This document shows, in pieces, positions 31,222-40,149 of a stretch of 64,000 nucleotides of DNA; the stretch's first letter is position 1, and each line of letters opens with the position of its first letter. The notes below the pieces were generated by a model, which worked only from the letters and a program-made list of their open reading frames with translations, ran no database searches and had not been told where the DNA came from. This DNA is from an uncultured Oscillibacter sp. (GTDB taxonomy: Bacteria > Bacillota > Clostridia > Oscillospirales > Oscillospiraceae), in the NCBI RefSeq assembly GCF_900546705.1, contig NZ_URDP01000005.1, positions 1-64,000 on the forward strand. The letters run 5' to 3'. Both the position numbers and the translations under genes were made by a program.

Positions 31222-32342
31222 AACGACTGCCGGCGGAGGGACCCCTGACGGAGTACCTCCACCGCAAGGCCGCCCGGCTGGGCGTGCCCATCTCCGGCAC
31301 CTTCGAGCTCACGCCGGTGTGCAACCTGCACTGCCGGATGTGCTACGTGCGGATGACCAAGGCCCAGCAGGAGGCGGTCCGCCCCCTGCGGACGGCGGAG
31401 GAGTGGCTGGAGCTGGGCCGGCAGGCCCGGGACGCGGGGCTATTGTACCTGCTGCTCACCGGCGGCGAGCCCTTCTCCCGGCCGGACTTCCGCCGCATCC
31501 TGGCGGGACTCCACGCCATGGGGCTGCTGATTTCCATCAACTCCAACGGCACCCTCATCGACGAGGAGACGGTGGCATGGCTGAAGGAGACGCCGCCGGT
31601 GCGGGTGAATCTGACCCTCTACGGCGCCTCCAACGAGACGTACGGCCGCCTGTGCGGCGACACCGCCGGCTTCGACCGGGCGGTACGGGCGGTGCATCTG
31701 CTGCGGCAGGCGGACATCCCCGTCAAGCTCAACTGCTCCGTGACTCCCCACAACAGCGGCGATCTGGAGGCCGTGTTTGACTTTGCCCGGCGGGAGGGGC
31801 TGGTGGTCCAGGCCAGCAGCTACATGTTCCCGCCGGTGCGCCGGGACCCCAGTCAGGTGGGCCGCAACGACCGCTTTGACCCCGAGGAGGCGGCCTACCA
31901 GGCCGCCCGCATCGAGGCTTTTGGGGACCGGGAGGGCTTCTTGCGGCGGACGGAGTCCGCCCCGACCCTGCCGCCCATGGACGCATGCCCCGTGCCGGAC
32001 GGGCCCGGGGAGGGCATCCGGTGCCGGGCGGGCAAGTGCAGCTTCTGGGTCACCTGGGAGGGCCGGATGCTCCCCTGCGGCATGCTCCCCGGCGGGACGG
32101 ACGTGTTTGCAAGCGGCTTTGGCTCCGCCTGGGAGGAGGTGCGGCGCTCCGCCGCCGCCATCCGCCTGAGCGCCGCCTGCGGCGCCTGTGCCCTGCGGGA
32201 CCAGTGCCGGGCCTGCGCGGCCATGGCCCTGACGGAGACCGGCGCCTACGATCGGGTGCCGGAGTACCGCTGCCGCATGACCAGGGCGTACCCCGATGCC
32301 GCCCGGCGGCTGTGCCGGGAGCTGAGAGAAGAACAGGAATAA
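31215..32342 (+). CDS. radical SAM/SPASM peptide-modifying enzyme 1
   Basis: A 375-residue protein. The radical SAM cluster motif CNLHCRMC gives Cys36, Cys40, Cys43, and GGEPF lies at about 83-87. The C-terminal SPASM-like region carries the further cysteines expected to bind auxiliary iron-sulfur clusters (IRCRAGKCSFWVTW, LPCGMLPG, ACGACALRDQCRACAAM, YRCRM). It is closely similar to the enzyme at 54923-56068. Such enzymes make thioether or C-C crosslinks in peptides; the substrate is inferred to be the peptide at 29995. The chemistry is not predictable from sequence. Confidence 0.85.
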   Translation: MVKRLPAEGPLTEYLHRKAARLGVPISGTFELTPVCNLHCRMCYVRMTKAQQEAVRPLRTAEEWLELGRQARDAGLLYLLLTGGEPFSRPDFRRILAGLHAMGLLISINSNGTLIDEETVAWLKETPPVRVNLTLYGASNETYGRLCGDTAGFDRAVRAVHLLRQADIPVKLNCSVTPHNSGDLEAVFDFARREGLVVQASSYMFPPVRRDPSQVGRNDRFDPEEAAYQAARIEAFGDREGFLRRTESAPTLPPMDACPVPDGPGEGIRCRAGKCSFWVTWEGRMLPCGMLPGGTDVFASGFGSAWEEVRRSAAAIRLSAACGACALRDQCRACAAMALTETGAYDRVPEYRCRMTRAYPDAARRLCRELREEQE

Positions 32343-32350
32343 CCGGGAAA

Positions 32351-32378
32351 GCGGCCGCTTATGCGGCCGCTTTTTTTC
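32351..32378. terminator. terminator between the radical SAM and AraC genes
   Basis: AGCGGCCGC-TTAT-GCGGCCGCT followed by seven T. It serves both converging genes. Confidence 0.85.
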
Positions 32379-33231
32379 AGCTTCCCCGGCGGAAGGCGGT
32401 GGGGCTCAGGCCCGTCTTTTCCGTAAAGGAGACGATGAAGTTCACCTCGCTATGGTAGCCGGTGCGGGCGGCGATGTCCCGCAGGGGCAATTCGGTGGAC
32501 AAGAGCAGCTGCTTGGCCGCGTCGATGCGCCGCAGCACCAGGTACTCGTGGGGGCTCAGACCCGTGGCCGCCCGGAAGCGCCGGGAGAAGTGGGAGGCGC
32601 TCAGCCCCACCGCTGCGGCCAGCTCCGGTACCGACACCGGCTGGGCCAGGTGGGCCTGCACGTAGGCCATGGCGGCGGTTACCGGGTCGTCCCGGCAGGC
32701 GGGGGACGGGAACAGCAGGGCGCACAAGATCCGGTAGAGCCGCTCCGAGCGGTCCGCTTCGGACCCGTTCCCGGCGGCCACGGAGTCCACCACCGCCTCC
32801 AGCTCCCGCACCACCGGGCTCTGGGGCGGCAGGTCCAGGGCCTGGCGGCCGTCCCGGAGGGAGAGAATCTCCTGGTAGAAGGGCCGGGCCAGGGGGCCGT
32901 CGAAGTGGAGCCACACGGAGGCGGCGCTCCCCTCGGCGTCGAAGGCGTGGGGGGCCCGGCAGTCCACCAGGGCCAGCTGCCCGGCCCGGAGGGTGAAGGG
33001 GCCGCCGGGCACGGAAAAGCGCATGCGGCCCTGGGTCAGATAGAGCATAAAGAAGTTCCGGTGGCTCTCCAGCCGGGCCACGGAGCAGTCGTCCCGGAAG
33101 GAAAAGCGGCCGTCGTATTGGTACCGGCCGCATCGGGTCACGTAGAAGAACAGCCGCCGGGCCAGGGCGGAGGGGGTGGCGAAGTAGCGCTGGGACCCGG
33201 GCAGCACCCCGGGCTCGTGGTGTACGTCCAT
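32377..33231 (-). CDS. AraC-family transcriptional regulator
   Basis: A 284-residue protein with an N-terminal cupin-type sensor (about 20-160) and a C-terminal pair of helix-turn-helix motifs (about 185-280; SVPELAAAVGLSASHFSRRF and LRDIAARTGYHSEVNFIVSF). AGGAGG lies eight bases before the ATG at 33231, which sets the start eight codons inside the longest frame. It diverges from the MATE gene; the 123-base gap holds GGTGTGCACGG, a possible operator. It probably controls the pump. Confidence 0.85.
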   Translation of the reverse strand: MDVHHEPGVLPGSQRYFATPSALARRLFFYVTRCGRYQYDGRFSFRDDCSVARLESHRNFFMLYLTQGRMRFSVPGGPFTLRAGQLALVDCRAPHAFDAEGSAASVWLHFDGPLARPFYQEILSLRDGRQALDLPPQSPVVRELEAVVDSVAAGNGSEADRSERLYRILCALLFPSPACRDDPVTAAMAYVQAHLAQPVSVPELAAAVGLSASHFSRRFRAATGLSPHEYLVLRRIDAAKQLLLSTELPLRDIAARTGYHSEVNFIVSFTEKTGLSPTAFRRGS

Positions 33232-33354
33232 AAAAAACGCCTCCTTTGCCTCCATGATAGCACAAAATATAAACGGTGTGCACGGTTTTTGTATTGCCCC
33301 GCCGCCGGAGGGGGTCTATCATGGAGGAAGCAAACAAAAATCGGAGGAATCTTC

Positions 33355-34722
33355 ATGATCCGGGACAAACACTTTTACCGCGTCTTCTTCGCCCTGACGC
33401 TGTCCCTGGCGCTGCAGAACCTGCTGACCTTCGGCGTCAATTTGCTGGACACGGTCATGCTGGGGCGGTACAGCCAGGCGGCCATGGGCGGCGTGAGCCT
33501 TTGCAACCAGTTCCAGTACCTTTTGCAGATGCTGGTCTCCGGCGCCGGGGAGGGGGCCGTGGTGCTGGGGGCCCAGTACTGGGGCCGGGGGGACCTGAGA
33601 CCCATCCCCCACATCATCGGCGCGGCGCTGCGGTTCGGCGGGGCCATGGCGGCGGTGCTGTTCGTGCTGGCGCTGGCCATGCCCCGCACGCTGCTGGGGC
33701 TTCTCTCCACCGACGAGGCGGTGGTGGACCAGGGGGTGGCGTACATGCAGATCATCTGCTTTACCTACCTGATCTTCACCCTGACCAACATCCTGGTGGC
33801 GTCGTTGCGGTCCGTGGGCATCGTGAAGATCGGCTATGTGATCTCCGCCTCCACATTGTGCATCAACTTCGTGCTCAACTACTGCCTCATCTACGGCCGC
33901 TTCGGCTTTCCGGAGCTGGGGGTGCGGGGGGCGGCCATCGCCACGCTGGTGTCCCGGTGCGTGGAGCTTTTGATCGTGGCGCTGTATCTGCGCTTCGGGG
34001 AGCGGCGGCTGCACCTGCGCCTGGGGCAGCTCCTCCACATGGACAAGAGCTACCTGCGTGACTATGGCCGCGTGTCGCTGCCGGTGCTGGTGAACCAGGC
34101 CCTCTGGGGCGTTGCCCAGATGGTGCAGACGGGCATCCTGGGCCACCTGGGCGGCGACGTCACCGCCGCCAACGCCATCGCCGTGCAGGTCTACCAGGTG
34201 CTCTCCGTGGTGTGCTACGGCGCCGCCTCCGCCTCTGCCATATTGGTGGGCAAGACCATCGGCGGCGGGGACCGGGGGCGCCTTAAAAGCCTGGTGACCA
34301 CCCTGGAGCGGGTGTTCGTGGGCCTGGGAATCCTGGCCGGGGCGGCCATCTGGGCGGCGCGGGGGCCGGTGCTGGCCCTGTTCGGCACGTCGCTGACCCC
34401 GGCGGCGCGGTCCCTGGCCCGGTCTTTTATGGCGGTGCTGGCCGTGACCACCGTGGGCACCGCCTACCAGATGGCCTGCGACAACGGCATCATCCGGGGC
34501 GGCGGCGACACCACCTTCAGCGCCAGGATGAACCTGGTGAGCATGTGGCTCATTCTGGTGCCCCTGGCCGCCGCGGCCGCCTTCTGGTGGGGGGCGCCGC
34601 CCACGGCGGTGTTCTTCCTGCTCAAGTGGGACCAGCTCTACAAGATCGTTCCCGTCTCCCTCCGGCTCCACAGCTGGAAGTGGGTGCGCACTGTCACCCG
34701 CCCCGCCGGGAAACCCTCGTAA
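33355..34722 (+). CDS. MATE-family efflux transporter
   Basis: A 455-residue membrane protein of about 12 helices in two MatE repeats (about 15-175 and 235-395). Typical segments are NLLDTVMLGRYSQAAMGGVSL and VGKTIGGGDRGRLKSL. It exports drugs or metabolites using a cation gradient. CGGAGG lies seven bases before the ATG. It is transcribed divergently from the AraC regulator and ends at a strong terminator. Confidence 0.9.
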   Translation: MIRDKHFYRVFFALTLSLALQNLLTFGVNLLDTVMLGRYSQAAMGGVSLCNQFQYLLQMLVSGAGEGAVVLGAQYWGRGDLRPIPHIIGAALRFGGAMAAVLFVLALAMPRTLLGLLSTDEAVVDQGVAYMQIICFTYLIFTLTNILVASLRSVGIVKIGYVISASTLCINFVLNYCLIYGRFGFPELGVRGAAIATLVSRCVELLIVALYLRFGERRLHLRLGQLLHMDKSYLRDYGRVSLPVLVNQALWGVAQMVQTGILGHLGGDVTAANAIAVQVYQVLSVVCYGAASASAILVGKTIGGGDRGRLKSLVTTLERVFVGLGILAGAAIWAARGPVLALFGTSLTPAARSLARSFMAVLAVTTVGTAYQMACDNGIIRGGGDTTFSARMNLVSMWLILVPLAAAAAFWWGAPPTAVFFLLKWDQLYKIVPVSLRLHSWKWVRTVTRPAGKPS

Positions 34723-34731
34723 CCGCGCCAG

Positions 34732-34764
34732 AAGCGCCGGCCATTGGCCGGCGCTTTTTTTTGC
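34732..34764 (+). terminator. terminator of the MATE gene
   Basis: AAGCGCCGGCC-ATT-GGCCGGCGCTT followed by a run of T. Confidence 0.85.
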
Positions 34765-34870
34765 CCCGGCGTGCACGGTCCCATGCACGTTGGCCCCGCC
34801 GGGGCGCGGGGGACGGAGGCGCCGGCGGCTTCCGCCACGTCCTGCACGCCGGAGAGGGGAGGCGCATAGT

Positions 34871-35092
34871 ATGACGGAGAGCATCCTGGTGGCGCTGGTC
34901 TCCGGCGGACTGACGCTGCTGGGGGTGATCGTCTCCAACAACCGCCGCCAGGCGGTGTCGGACGCCAAGCTGACGGAGCTGACCCGGGAGGTCCGGGAGC
35001 ACAACCACTTTGCCCGGCGGGTGCCCGTGGTGGAAGAGCAGATCAAGGTCATCAACCACCGCCTGGCAGACCTGGAGGAGTACCACAAATGA
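34871..35092 (+). CDS. phage-type membrane and coiled-coil protein of the lysis cassette
   Basis: A 73-residue protein. One transmembrane helix (about 4-22, ILVALVSGGLTLLGVIVSN) is followed by an amphipathic coiled coil (about 28-70, LTELTREVREHNHFARRVPV...). This layout is common just upstream of holin genes in Clostridia phages. It is the first gene of a four-gene cassette ending in an amidase. Confidence 0.65.
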   Translation: MTESILVALVSGGLTLLGVIVSNNRRQAVSDAKLTELTREVREHNHFARRVPVVEEQIKVINHRLADLEEYHK

Positions 35093-35128
35093 GGATTCGG
35101 GCCCCGGGCCCGGAGAAAGGAGCATGGC

Positions 35129-35344
35129 ATGGAAGAGAAGAAAAAGGAAGGACGTACCGGCTGGACCGAGGCGGAGATGGCGGAGGGGTTCATCGAGCAG
35201 CCCCAGCCCGCAGCGGGCCGCAGCGTGCCCGACCTGAGCCACCGGGAGGACCTGGCGGGCAGGACCGTCCGCCGCTGCGGCTACGACTTCACCTACGACG
35301 CTTTGGGCTACTGCGTCAGCGCCGTGAAGGTGCAGGTGGGCTGA
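35129..35344 (+). CDS. small unknown protein of the lysis cassette
   Basis: A 71-residue protein with an acidic N-terminus and a compact C-terminal part (TVRRCGYDFTYDALGYCVSAVKVQV). GAAAGGAG precedes; the ATG at 35129 is used, an ATG five bases earlier is in another frame. It fits tightly between the coiled-coil protein and the holin-like gene. No family recognised. Confidence 0.55.
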   Translation: MEEKKKEGRTGWTEAEMAEGFIEQPQPAAGRSVPDLSHREDLAGRTVRRCGYDFTYDALGYCVSAVKVQVG

Positions 35345-35345
35345 G

Positions 35346-35543
35346 ATGGAGCTGGTACAGCGGCGGCTTGCCAATCTGCTGGCGGTCAAGTCCATTGTGA
35401 CGGTGATTTTGACGGCGGTGTTCGCGGCGCTGTCCTGGGCGGGCCGCATCAGCGCCGAGCAGTTCATGACGGTGTTCACCGTGGTGGTGGCCTTCTACTT
35501 CGGCACCCAGGCGGAAAAGCGGCAGGCCGCCGCCGATATCTGA
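35346..35543 (+). CDS. holin-like protein
   Basis: A 65-residue protein with two predicted membrane helices (about 14-33 and 38-53, SIVTVILTAVFAALSWAG and FMTVFTVVVAFYFG) and a charged tail. It begins one base after the preceding stop and 25 bases before the amidase gene. Size, topology and position fit a phage holin. Confidence 0.65.
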   Translation: MELVQRRLANLLAVKSIVTVILTAVFAALSWAGRISAEQFMTVFTVVVAFYFGTQAEKRQAAADI

Positions 35544-35568
35544 GCACGTCCATGAAGGAGGGAGATCT

Positions 35569-36306
35569 GTGAGCGAAACGAAAACCGTGGTGCTGGACGC
35601 GGGCCACGACGCGGGGAACCTTGCCAACCGCAGCCCCGACGGCACCTACTATGAACACGAGTTCTGCCTGGACATGGCAAAGCGCATGGCCGTCCACCTG
35701 CGCCGGTGCGGCGCTGCGGTGACCGAGACCCGGCCCGACGGCGGGGCCGTGTCCCTGGCGGCACGGTGCGCCGCGGCCAACGCCATCGCGGGCCTCGATT
35801 TGTTCGTGTCCCTCCACTCCAACGCGGCGGGGTCGGCAGGCTGGTCCGACGCCCGGGGGTGGAGCGCCTACCTCTACGGCGAGGGCGGCGCGCGGGAGCA
35901 GGCGGCAAAGGCCATCCTGACCCGGGTGCGGGAGACGGGGACGGCGGTGCGCTCGAGCCCCATCGTCTACGACCCGGCGCTGTACGTCTTGAAGCACACG
36001 GCGGCCCCGGCGGTGCTCATCGAGCACGCCTTCCACACCAACCGCAATGATGTGGAAAACCTCAAGTCCCAGGACTGGCGGGCCGCCCTGGCCCGGGCCC
36101 AGGCCAGGGGCATCGCGGAGTTCCTGGGCCTTGCCTGGGTGGACGAAGCTGCCCCGGCGCCCCCGGAGGACCGGGAGCTGACGGCGGCGGTGGACGCCCT
36201 GGCCGCCGCCGGGGTCATCGACAGCCCCGACCGCTGGAAGGCGTTGGAGTACACGGACAAAAGCGTCCGGGCGCTGCTCATCAAAATGGCGGCGAAGCTG
36301 GGATAA
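35569..36306 (+). CDS. N-acetylmuramoyl-L-alanine amidase (endolysin-like)
   Basis: A 245-residue amidase_3-type zinc enzyme. Zinc and catalytic residues appear in LDAGHDAGN, YEHEFCLDMAK, VSLHSNA and LIEHAFHTNRND. The C-terminal 60 residues form a small helical domain (ELTAAVDALAAAGVIDSPDRW...) of the sort found in clostridial lysins. It has no signal peptide, so it would need a holin to reach the wall, as phage endolysins do. GTG start after AAGGAGGG. It is the last gene of the lysis cassette. Confidence 0.85.
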   Translation: MSETKTVVLDAGHDAGNLANRSPDGTYYEHEFCLDMAKRMAVHLRRCGAAVTETRPDGGAVSLAARCAAANAIAGLDLFVSLHSNAAGSAGWSDARGWSAYLYGEGGAREQAAKAILTRVRETGTAVRSSPIVYDPALYVLKHTAAPAVLIEHAFHTNRNDVENLKSQDWRAALARAQARGIAEFLGLAWVDEAAPAPPEDRELTAAVDALAAAGVIDSPDRWKALEYTDKSVRALLIKMAAKLG

Positions 36307-36310
36307 AAAA

Positions 36311-36342
36311 AGAAGCGGACACCGTTTGGTGTCCGCTTTTTT
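36311..36342. terminator. terminator of the lysis cassette
   Basis: AAGCGGACACC pairs with GGTGTCCGCTT, followed by T. A-rich upstream sequence makes it usable from both sides. Confidence 0.8.
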
Positions 36343-36375
36343 GCGATGGTTTTCCACAGTCTCCTGTGGAAAATC

Positions 36376-36828
36376 TCACCGGCCCCGGGCGGCCTTGGCC
36401 AGCAGGGCCCGGCCCTCGTCGGAGCGTAGGTAGTCCGCCACGGCATCCCGCACCAGGGCCTGGAAGGACTCGCTCTTTAAGAGGGCGCTGAACATGGCCC
36501 CCTCGGCCTTGCCGCCGGAGGACTGGACCACCGCCGGGCCCTTGGGGGCGGCGGGACGGGGCGCGGGGACGGGCTCTTCCTCGGCGTAGGCCCGCTCCAG
36601 CCAGGTGCCCGCGCCCTCGGCCCGCTCGTCGGTCTCGCCCCGCAGGTAGCCGGTAGTCACGCCGAAGTAGGCGGCCAGCTGGATCTGCTGGGACTGGGTG
36701 GGCGTCTGGCGGCCCGTCTCAAACTTTTCCACCGCGGTCCGGGGAAAGCCCAGGGCGGCGGACAGGGCGGGGCGGGAGAGGCCCCGCTCCGTGCGAAGGG
36801 ATTCGATGCGTTGTGCCATGGTGACCAT
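36376..36828 (-). CDS. XRE-family helix-turn-helix regulator
   Basis: A 150-residue protein. The N-terminal XRE domain (about 4-62) reads AQRIESLRTERGLSRPALSAAL, then FPRTAVEKFETGRQTPTQSQ. An Ala/Pro-rich linker follows, and a C-terminal helical segment (about 115-150) may dimerise. AGGAGG sits nine bases before the ATG. It is adjacent to the lysis cassette, as a phage repressor might be, and divergent from the phosphoesterase gene. Confidence 0.8.
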   Translation of the reverse strand: MVTMAQRIESLRTERGLSRPALSAALGFPRTAVEKFETGRQTPTQSQQIQLAAYFGVTTGYLRGETDERAEGAGTWLERAYAEEEPVPAPRPAAPKGPAVVQSSGGKAEGAMFSALLKSESFQALVRDAVADYLRSDEGRALLAKAARGR

Positions 36829-36970
36829 ATGGGATTGCCTCCTGTTGATGCAGATGCATGATGGTTCCAGTATACCGCCATCGGCCCCGCCGCGCAAGAG
36901 GCGGAGGGGATGGACTTTGGCGGCGGGCCGTGGTACAATGGACCGGAAAAAACAGGAAGCGGGGGAAGCC

Positions 36971-37855
36971 ATGAGGGGACGGAGGAGACGGTGGACACTG
37001 CCGGTACTGGCGGCGCTGGCCCTGGCCCTGGCGGGCTGGACGGCGTGGGGATTGTGGCGCTCGGCCCATGACCCGGTGGCGCGGACGTGGCAGATCGCGC
37101 TCCCGGGGCTGACGGAGCCGGTGCGGGCGGCGGTGCTCTCCGACCTCCACGAGAGCCTGTCGGCATCGGACCGCCGGGCCCTGGCGGAGCTGACGGCCCG
37201 GGCGGACCCGGACGTCATCTTGCTGGCGGGGGACATGCTCAACGCCGACAGCCCCGACGCCTCCGGCGCCGTGTCCGCGGTGGCGTCCCTGAGGCCCATC
37301 GCCCCGGTGTACTACGCCCCCGGCAACCAGGAGCTGGACTACGCGGCGGCGGGCACCTCGCCCCTCTGGGACGAGCTGACGGCGGCGGGGGCCGTGGTGC
37401 TGGAGCAAAGCTATGTGGACCTGGACCTGGGGGGCGGGCTCCGGCTGGGCGGGCTCTATGACTACGCCTTCGCCTCCGACGATTTCAACACCTGCGACCC
37501 CGACCATATGGACCCGGCGGTCTATGGCTTTCTGGAGGACTTTCAGGCAACGGAGCGGTGCAAGGTGCTCCTCTGCCACCGGCCGGACAGCTTCGTCTTC
37601 GGCGATGCCGCCGACACCTGGGACGTGGATCTGGTGGTCAGCGGCCACCTCCACGGGGGCCAGGTGGTGCTGCCGGTGCTGGGCGGGGTCTACGGCGGGG
37701 ACCAGGGGTGGTTCCCCGCCTACGTCCACGGGGTGTACGAAAAGGGGAAGATCCATCTGGCGATCACGGCGGGCCTGGGGACCCAGGGCGGCCGGGTGCC
37801 CCGGTTCCGGAATCCCCCGGAGCTGATGGTGCTGGACCTGGTGCCCGAAACCTAA
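36971..37855 (+). CDS. membrane-anchored metallophosphoesterase
   Basis: A 294-residue protein with an N-terminal membrane helix (about 8-27) and an extracytoplasmic calcineurin-like domain. Motifs are VLSDLHES, LLAGDMLNA, APGNQELD, LLCHRPDS and VSGHLHGGQ. The usual GN(H/D)E block reads GNQE, so the catalytic His is replaced by Gln. This may weaken or change activity. I chose the ATG at 36971; an in-frame ATG 11 codons earlier is also possible. It resembles YkuE/YaeI-like membrane phosphoesterases. Confidence 0.8.
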   Translation: MRGRRRRWTLPVLAALALALAGWTAWGLWRSAHDPVARTWQIALPGLTEPVRAAVLSDLHESLSASDRRALAELTARADPDVILLAGDMLNADSPDASGAVSAVASLRPIAPVYYAPGNQELDYAAAGTSPLWDELTAAGAVVLEQSYVDLDLGGGLRLGGLYDYAFASDDFNTCDPDHMDPAVYGFLEDFQATERCKVLLCHRPDSFVFGDAADTWDVDLVVSGHLHGGQVVLPVLGGVYGGDQGWFPAYVHGVYEKGKIHLAITAGLGTQGGRVPRFRNPPELMVLDLVPET

Positions 37856-37878
37856 CGAGCAGGAGAGGAGGGAACGGC

Positions 37879-39078
37879 GTGGAGCGATACGAACAGCAGC
37901 TGCTGGAGGGCCTGGGGGCCTTCTTGCGCCGGGAGCCGGCCCGGCCGCTCCTGAAGGACACGGCGGACTGGGAGAAGCTGTGGCGTCTTGCGGACCAGCA
38001 GAAGGTGCTGGCCATGGCGGCGGACGCCCTGGTGCCGGTGCTTGGCCGGGGAGACATGGCGTCGGCGGTGCTGCGCCGGGCGGCGGAGGACATGGCCGGT
38101 CAGATCCGCCGGGACGGGGCCTTTGCCGCCGCCTGGAAGACCCTGGAGGGGGCCGGGTGCCGTCCTCTGGTGGTCAAGGGGGCCGTGTGCCGGGAACTGT
38201 ACCCCAAGCCGGATTTGCGTATCTCCGCCGACGAGGACCTGCTGCTGCCTCCGCCGGAGCTGCCCGCCGCGGCGGATGCCCTGGCCCGGGCGGGCTGGGC
38301 CGTCTCCGGCGGCGGGCAGGTGACCTCCTGCCGGGACGGGCGCACGGGGGCGTATCTGGAGCTCCACAGCGCCCTCTTTCCCCCTGACTCGGAGGCCTAC
38401 GGGTGGATGAACGGCCTTTTCGACGGGGCCTTTGACCGGGCGGTGGAGACAATGGCGGCGGGGGTGGAGTGCCGGACGCTGTGCCCGGCGGACCACCTGC
38501 GCTATCTCATCCTCCACGCCTGCAAGCACTTCCTCCACTCCGGCGTGGGCATCCGCCAGGCCTGCGACGTGTCCCTTGCGGCCCGGGCCTGGGGCGGCGG
38601 TCTGGACTGGGGGGCGCTGACGGCGTCTTTGGCGGCGGCCCGGGCGGAGCGGTTCGCCGCGGGACTGATGGAAGTGGGGCGGCGGCACCTGGGGGTGGAC
38701 TACCCGGCCCCGGTGACGGCGTGGCTGGAGGAGCTGAGGGTGGACTGCGGACCGCTGCTGGAGGACCTGCTGGCGGCGGGGATCTACGGCAGCAGCTCCG
38801 CCCAGCGGCTCCACAGCAGCCGCATCACCCTTGCCGCCGTCTCCGACGGCAGCGGCGCCCACACCGCCCGGCAGGTGCTGCGGACGGTGTTCCCGCCGCC
38901 CGATGCCCTGGCGGGGCGCTACCCCTACCTTGCCCGGCGGCCCTGGCTGGTGCCGGTGGCCTGGGCCCAGCGTCTTGCGTCCTACCGGGATCGCAGCGGC
39001 CCCGCCGACGCCCGGGAGAGCCTGGCCATCGGCCGGGAGCGGGTGGGGCTTTTGCGCCGGTACGGCATCATTGACTAG
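37879..39078 (+). CDS. nucleotidyltransferase-fold protein (NTP_transf_5-like)
   Basis: A 399-residue protein. The core (about 85-220) includes LVVKGAVCRELYPKPDLRISADEDLLL, whose acidic DxDLL-type residues fit the nucleotidyltransferase metal site. A helical C-terminal half follows. This family appears in polysaccharide loci and in RiPP clusters with HprK-like kinases and PqqD proteins, so it could belong to either system here. GTG start with GGAGAGGAGG upstream. It is 12 bases before galE. Confidence 0.75.
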   Translation: MERYEQQLLEGLGAFLRREPARPLLKDTADWEKLWRLADQQKVLAMAADALVPVLGRGDMASAVLRRAAEDMAGQIRRDGAFAAAWKTLEGAGCRPLVVKGAVCRELYPKPDLRISADEDLLLPPPELPAAADALARAGWAVSGGGQVTSCRDGRTGAYLELHSALFPPDSEAYGWMNGLFDGAFDRAVETMAAGVECRTLCPADHLRYLILHACKHFLHSGVGIRQACDVSLAARAWGGGLDWGALTASLAAARAERFAAGLMEVGRRHLGVDYPAPVTAWLEELRVDCGPLLEDLLAAGIYGSSSAQRLHSSRITLAAVSDGSGAHTARQVLRTVFPPPDALAGRYPYLARRPWLVPVAWAQRLASYRDRSGPADARESLAIGRERVGLLRRYGIID

Positions 39079-39090
39079 GAGGGAAGAACC

Positions 39091-40107
39091 ATGCGGATTT
39101 TGGTATGCGGCGGCGCGGGCTACATCGGCAGCCACACCTGCGTGACGCTGTTGGAGCAGGGCTACGACATCGCCGTGGTGGACGACCTGTCCAACTCCAG
39201 CGCCGAGGCGCTGGTGCGGGTGGCGCGCCTGACGGGGCGGGAGGTGCCCTTTCTCCGGGCGGACCTTTGCCAAAGGGAGACGGCGGAGGAGGCCTTCCGC
39301 CGCTGGCCGGACATCGGCGCGGTCATCCACTTCGCCGGGTTCAAGGCGGTGGGGGAGAGCGTGCAAAAGCCCCTGAAGTACTATGAGAACAACCTGGTGA
39401 GCACGCTGAACCTGCTGGACGCCATGGCGGCGGCGGGGGTAAGGAACCTGGTGTTCTCCTCGTCGGCCACCGTGTACGGCGCCCCGGCCACGGTGCCCGT
39501 GGCGGAGGAGGCGCCGCTCTCTGCCACCAACCCCTACGGGGCCACCAAGCTCATGATCGAGCGGATCTTGACGGACCTTTGCCGGGCGGAGCCGGAGTGG
39601 AACGTGGCGCTTTTACGGTACTTCAACCCCATCGGCGCCCACCCCTCGGGCCTTCTGGGGGAGGACCCCCGGGGGATTCCCAATAACCTCGTGCCCTACA
39701 TCGCCAAGGTGGCCCTGGGGGAGCTGCCGGTGCTCCACGTGTTCGGCGGGGACTATCCCACCCCCGACGGCACCGGCGTGCGGGACTACATCCACGTCAT
39801 GGACCTGGCGGAGGGCCACGCGGCGGCGCTCAGGCGGCTGGAGAACGGCTGCGGGCTGCTGGTGTGCAACCTGGGCACCGGCCGGGGCTACAGCGTGCTG
39901 GAGGTAGTCCGGGCCTACGAGAAGGCCAGCGGCCGCCCCATCCCCTACGTGGTGGAGGACCGCCGCCCCGGGGACGCGGCCGCCTGCTGGGCAGACCCCA
40001 CCCGGGCCCGGCAGGAGCTGGGCTGGAGCGCCCGCCGGGGCCTGGACGAGATGTGCGCATCCTCGTGGAACTGGCAGCGGAAAAACCCCGACGGCTACCG
40101 GACATAA
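39091..40107 (+). CDS. galE: UDP-glucose 4-epimerase
   Basis: A 338-residue short-chain dehydrogenase-type enzyme. The NAD-binding GGAGYIGSHT is at 8-17. The active-site SSSATVYG is near 125-132, and YxxxK is NPYGATK with Tyr149 and Lys153 (GATK instead of the commoner GRTK or GKTK). RYFNPIGAHPSG, GTGVRDYIHVMDLA and a C-terminal NPDGY are typical of GalE. It interconverts UDP-glucose and UDP-galactose (or the GlcNAc pair) for surface polysaccharides. Confidence 0.93.
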   Translation: MRILVCGGAGYIGSHTCVTLLEQGYDIAVVDDLSNSSAEALVRVARLTGREVPFLRADLCQRETAEEAFRRWPDIGAVIHFAGFKAVGESVQKPLKYYENNLVSTLNLLDAMAAAGVRNLVFSSSATVYGAPATVPVAEEAPLSATNPYGATKLMIERILTDLCRAEPEWNVALLRYFNPIGAHPSGLLGEDPRGIPNNLVPYIAKVALGELPVLHVFGGDYPTPDGTGVRDYIHVMDLAEGHAAALRRLENGCGLLVCNLGTGRGYSVLEVVRAYEKASGRPIPYVVEDRRPGDAAACWADPTRARQELGWSARRGLDEMCASSWNWQRKNPDGYRT

Positions 40108-40143
40108 AAAAGCGGAGCGGAAATTTTCCGCTCCGCTTTTTTT
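40107..40143. terminator. terminator between galE and the AEC transporter gene
   Basis: AAAGCGGAGCGGAAA pairs with the complementary strand ending in CTTTTTTT, and serves both converging genes. Confidence 0.85.
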
Positions 40144-40149
40144 GCTGTT

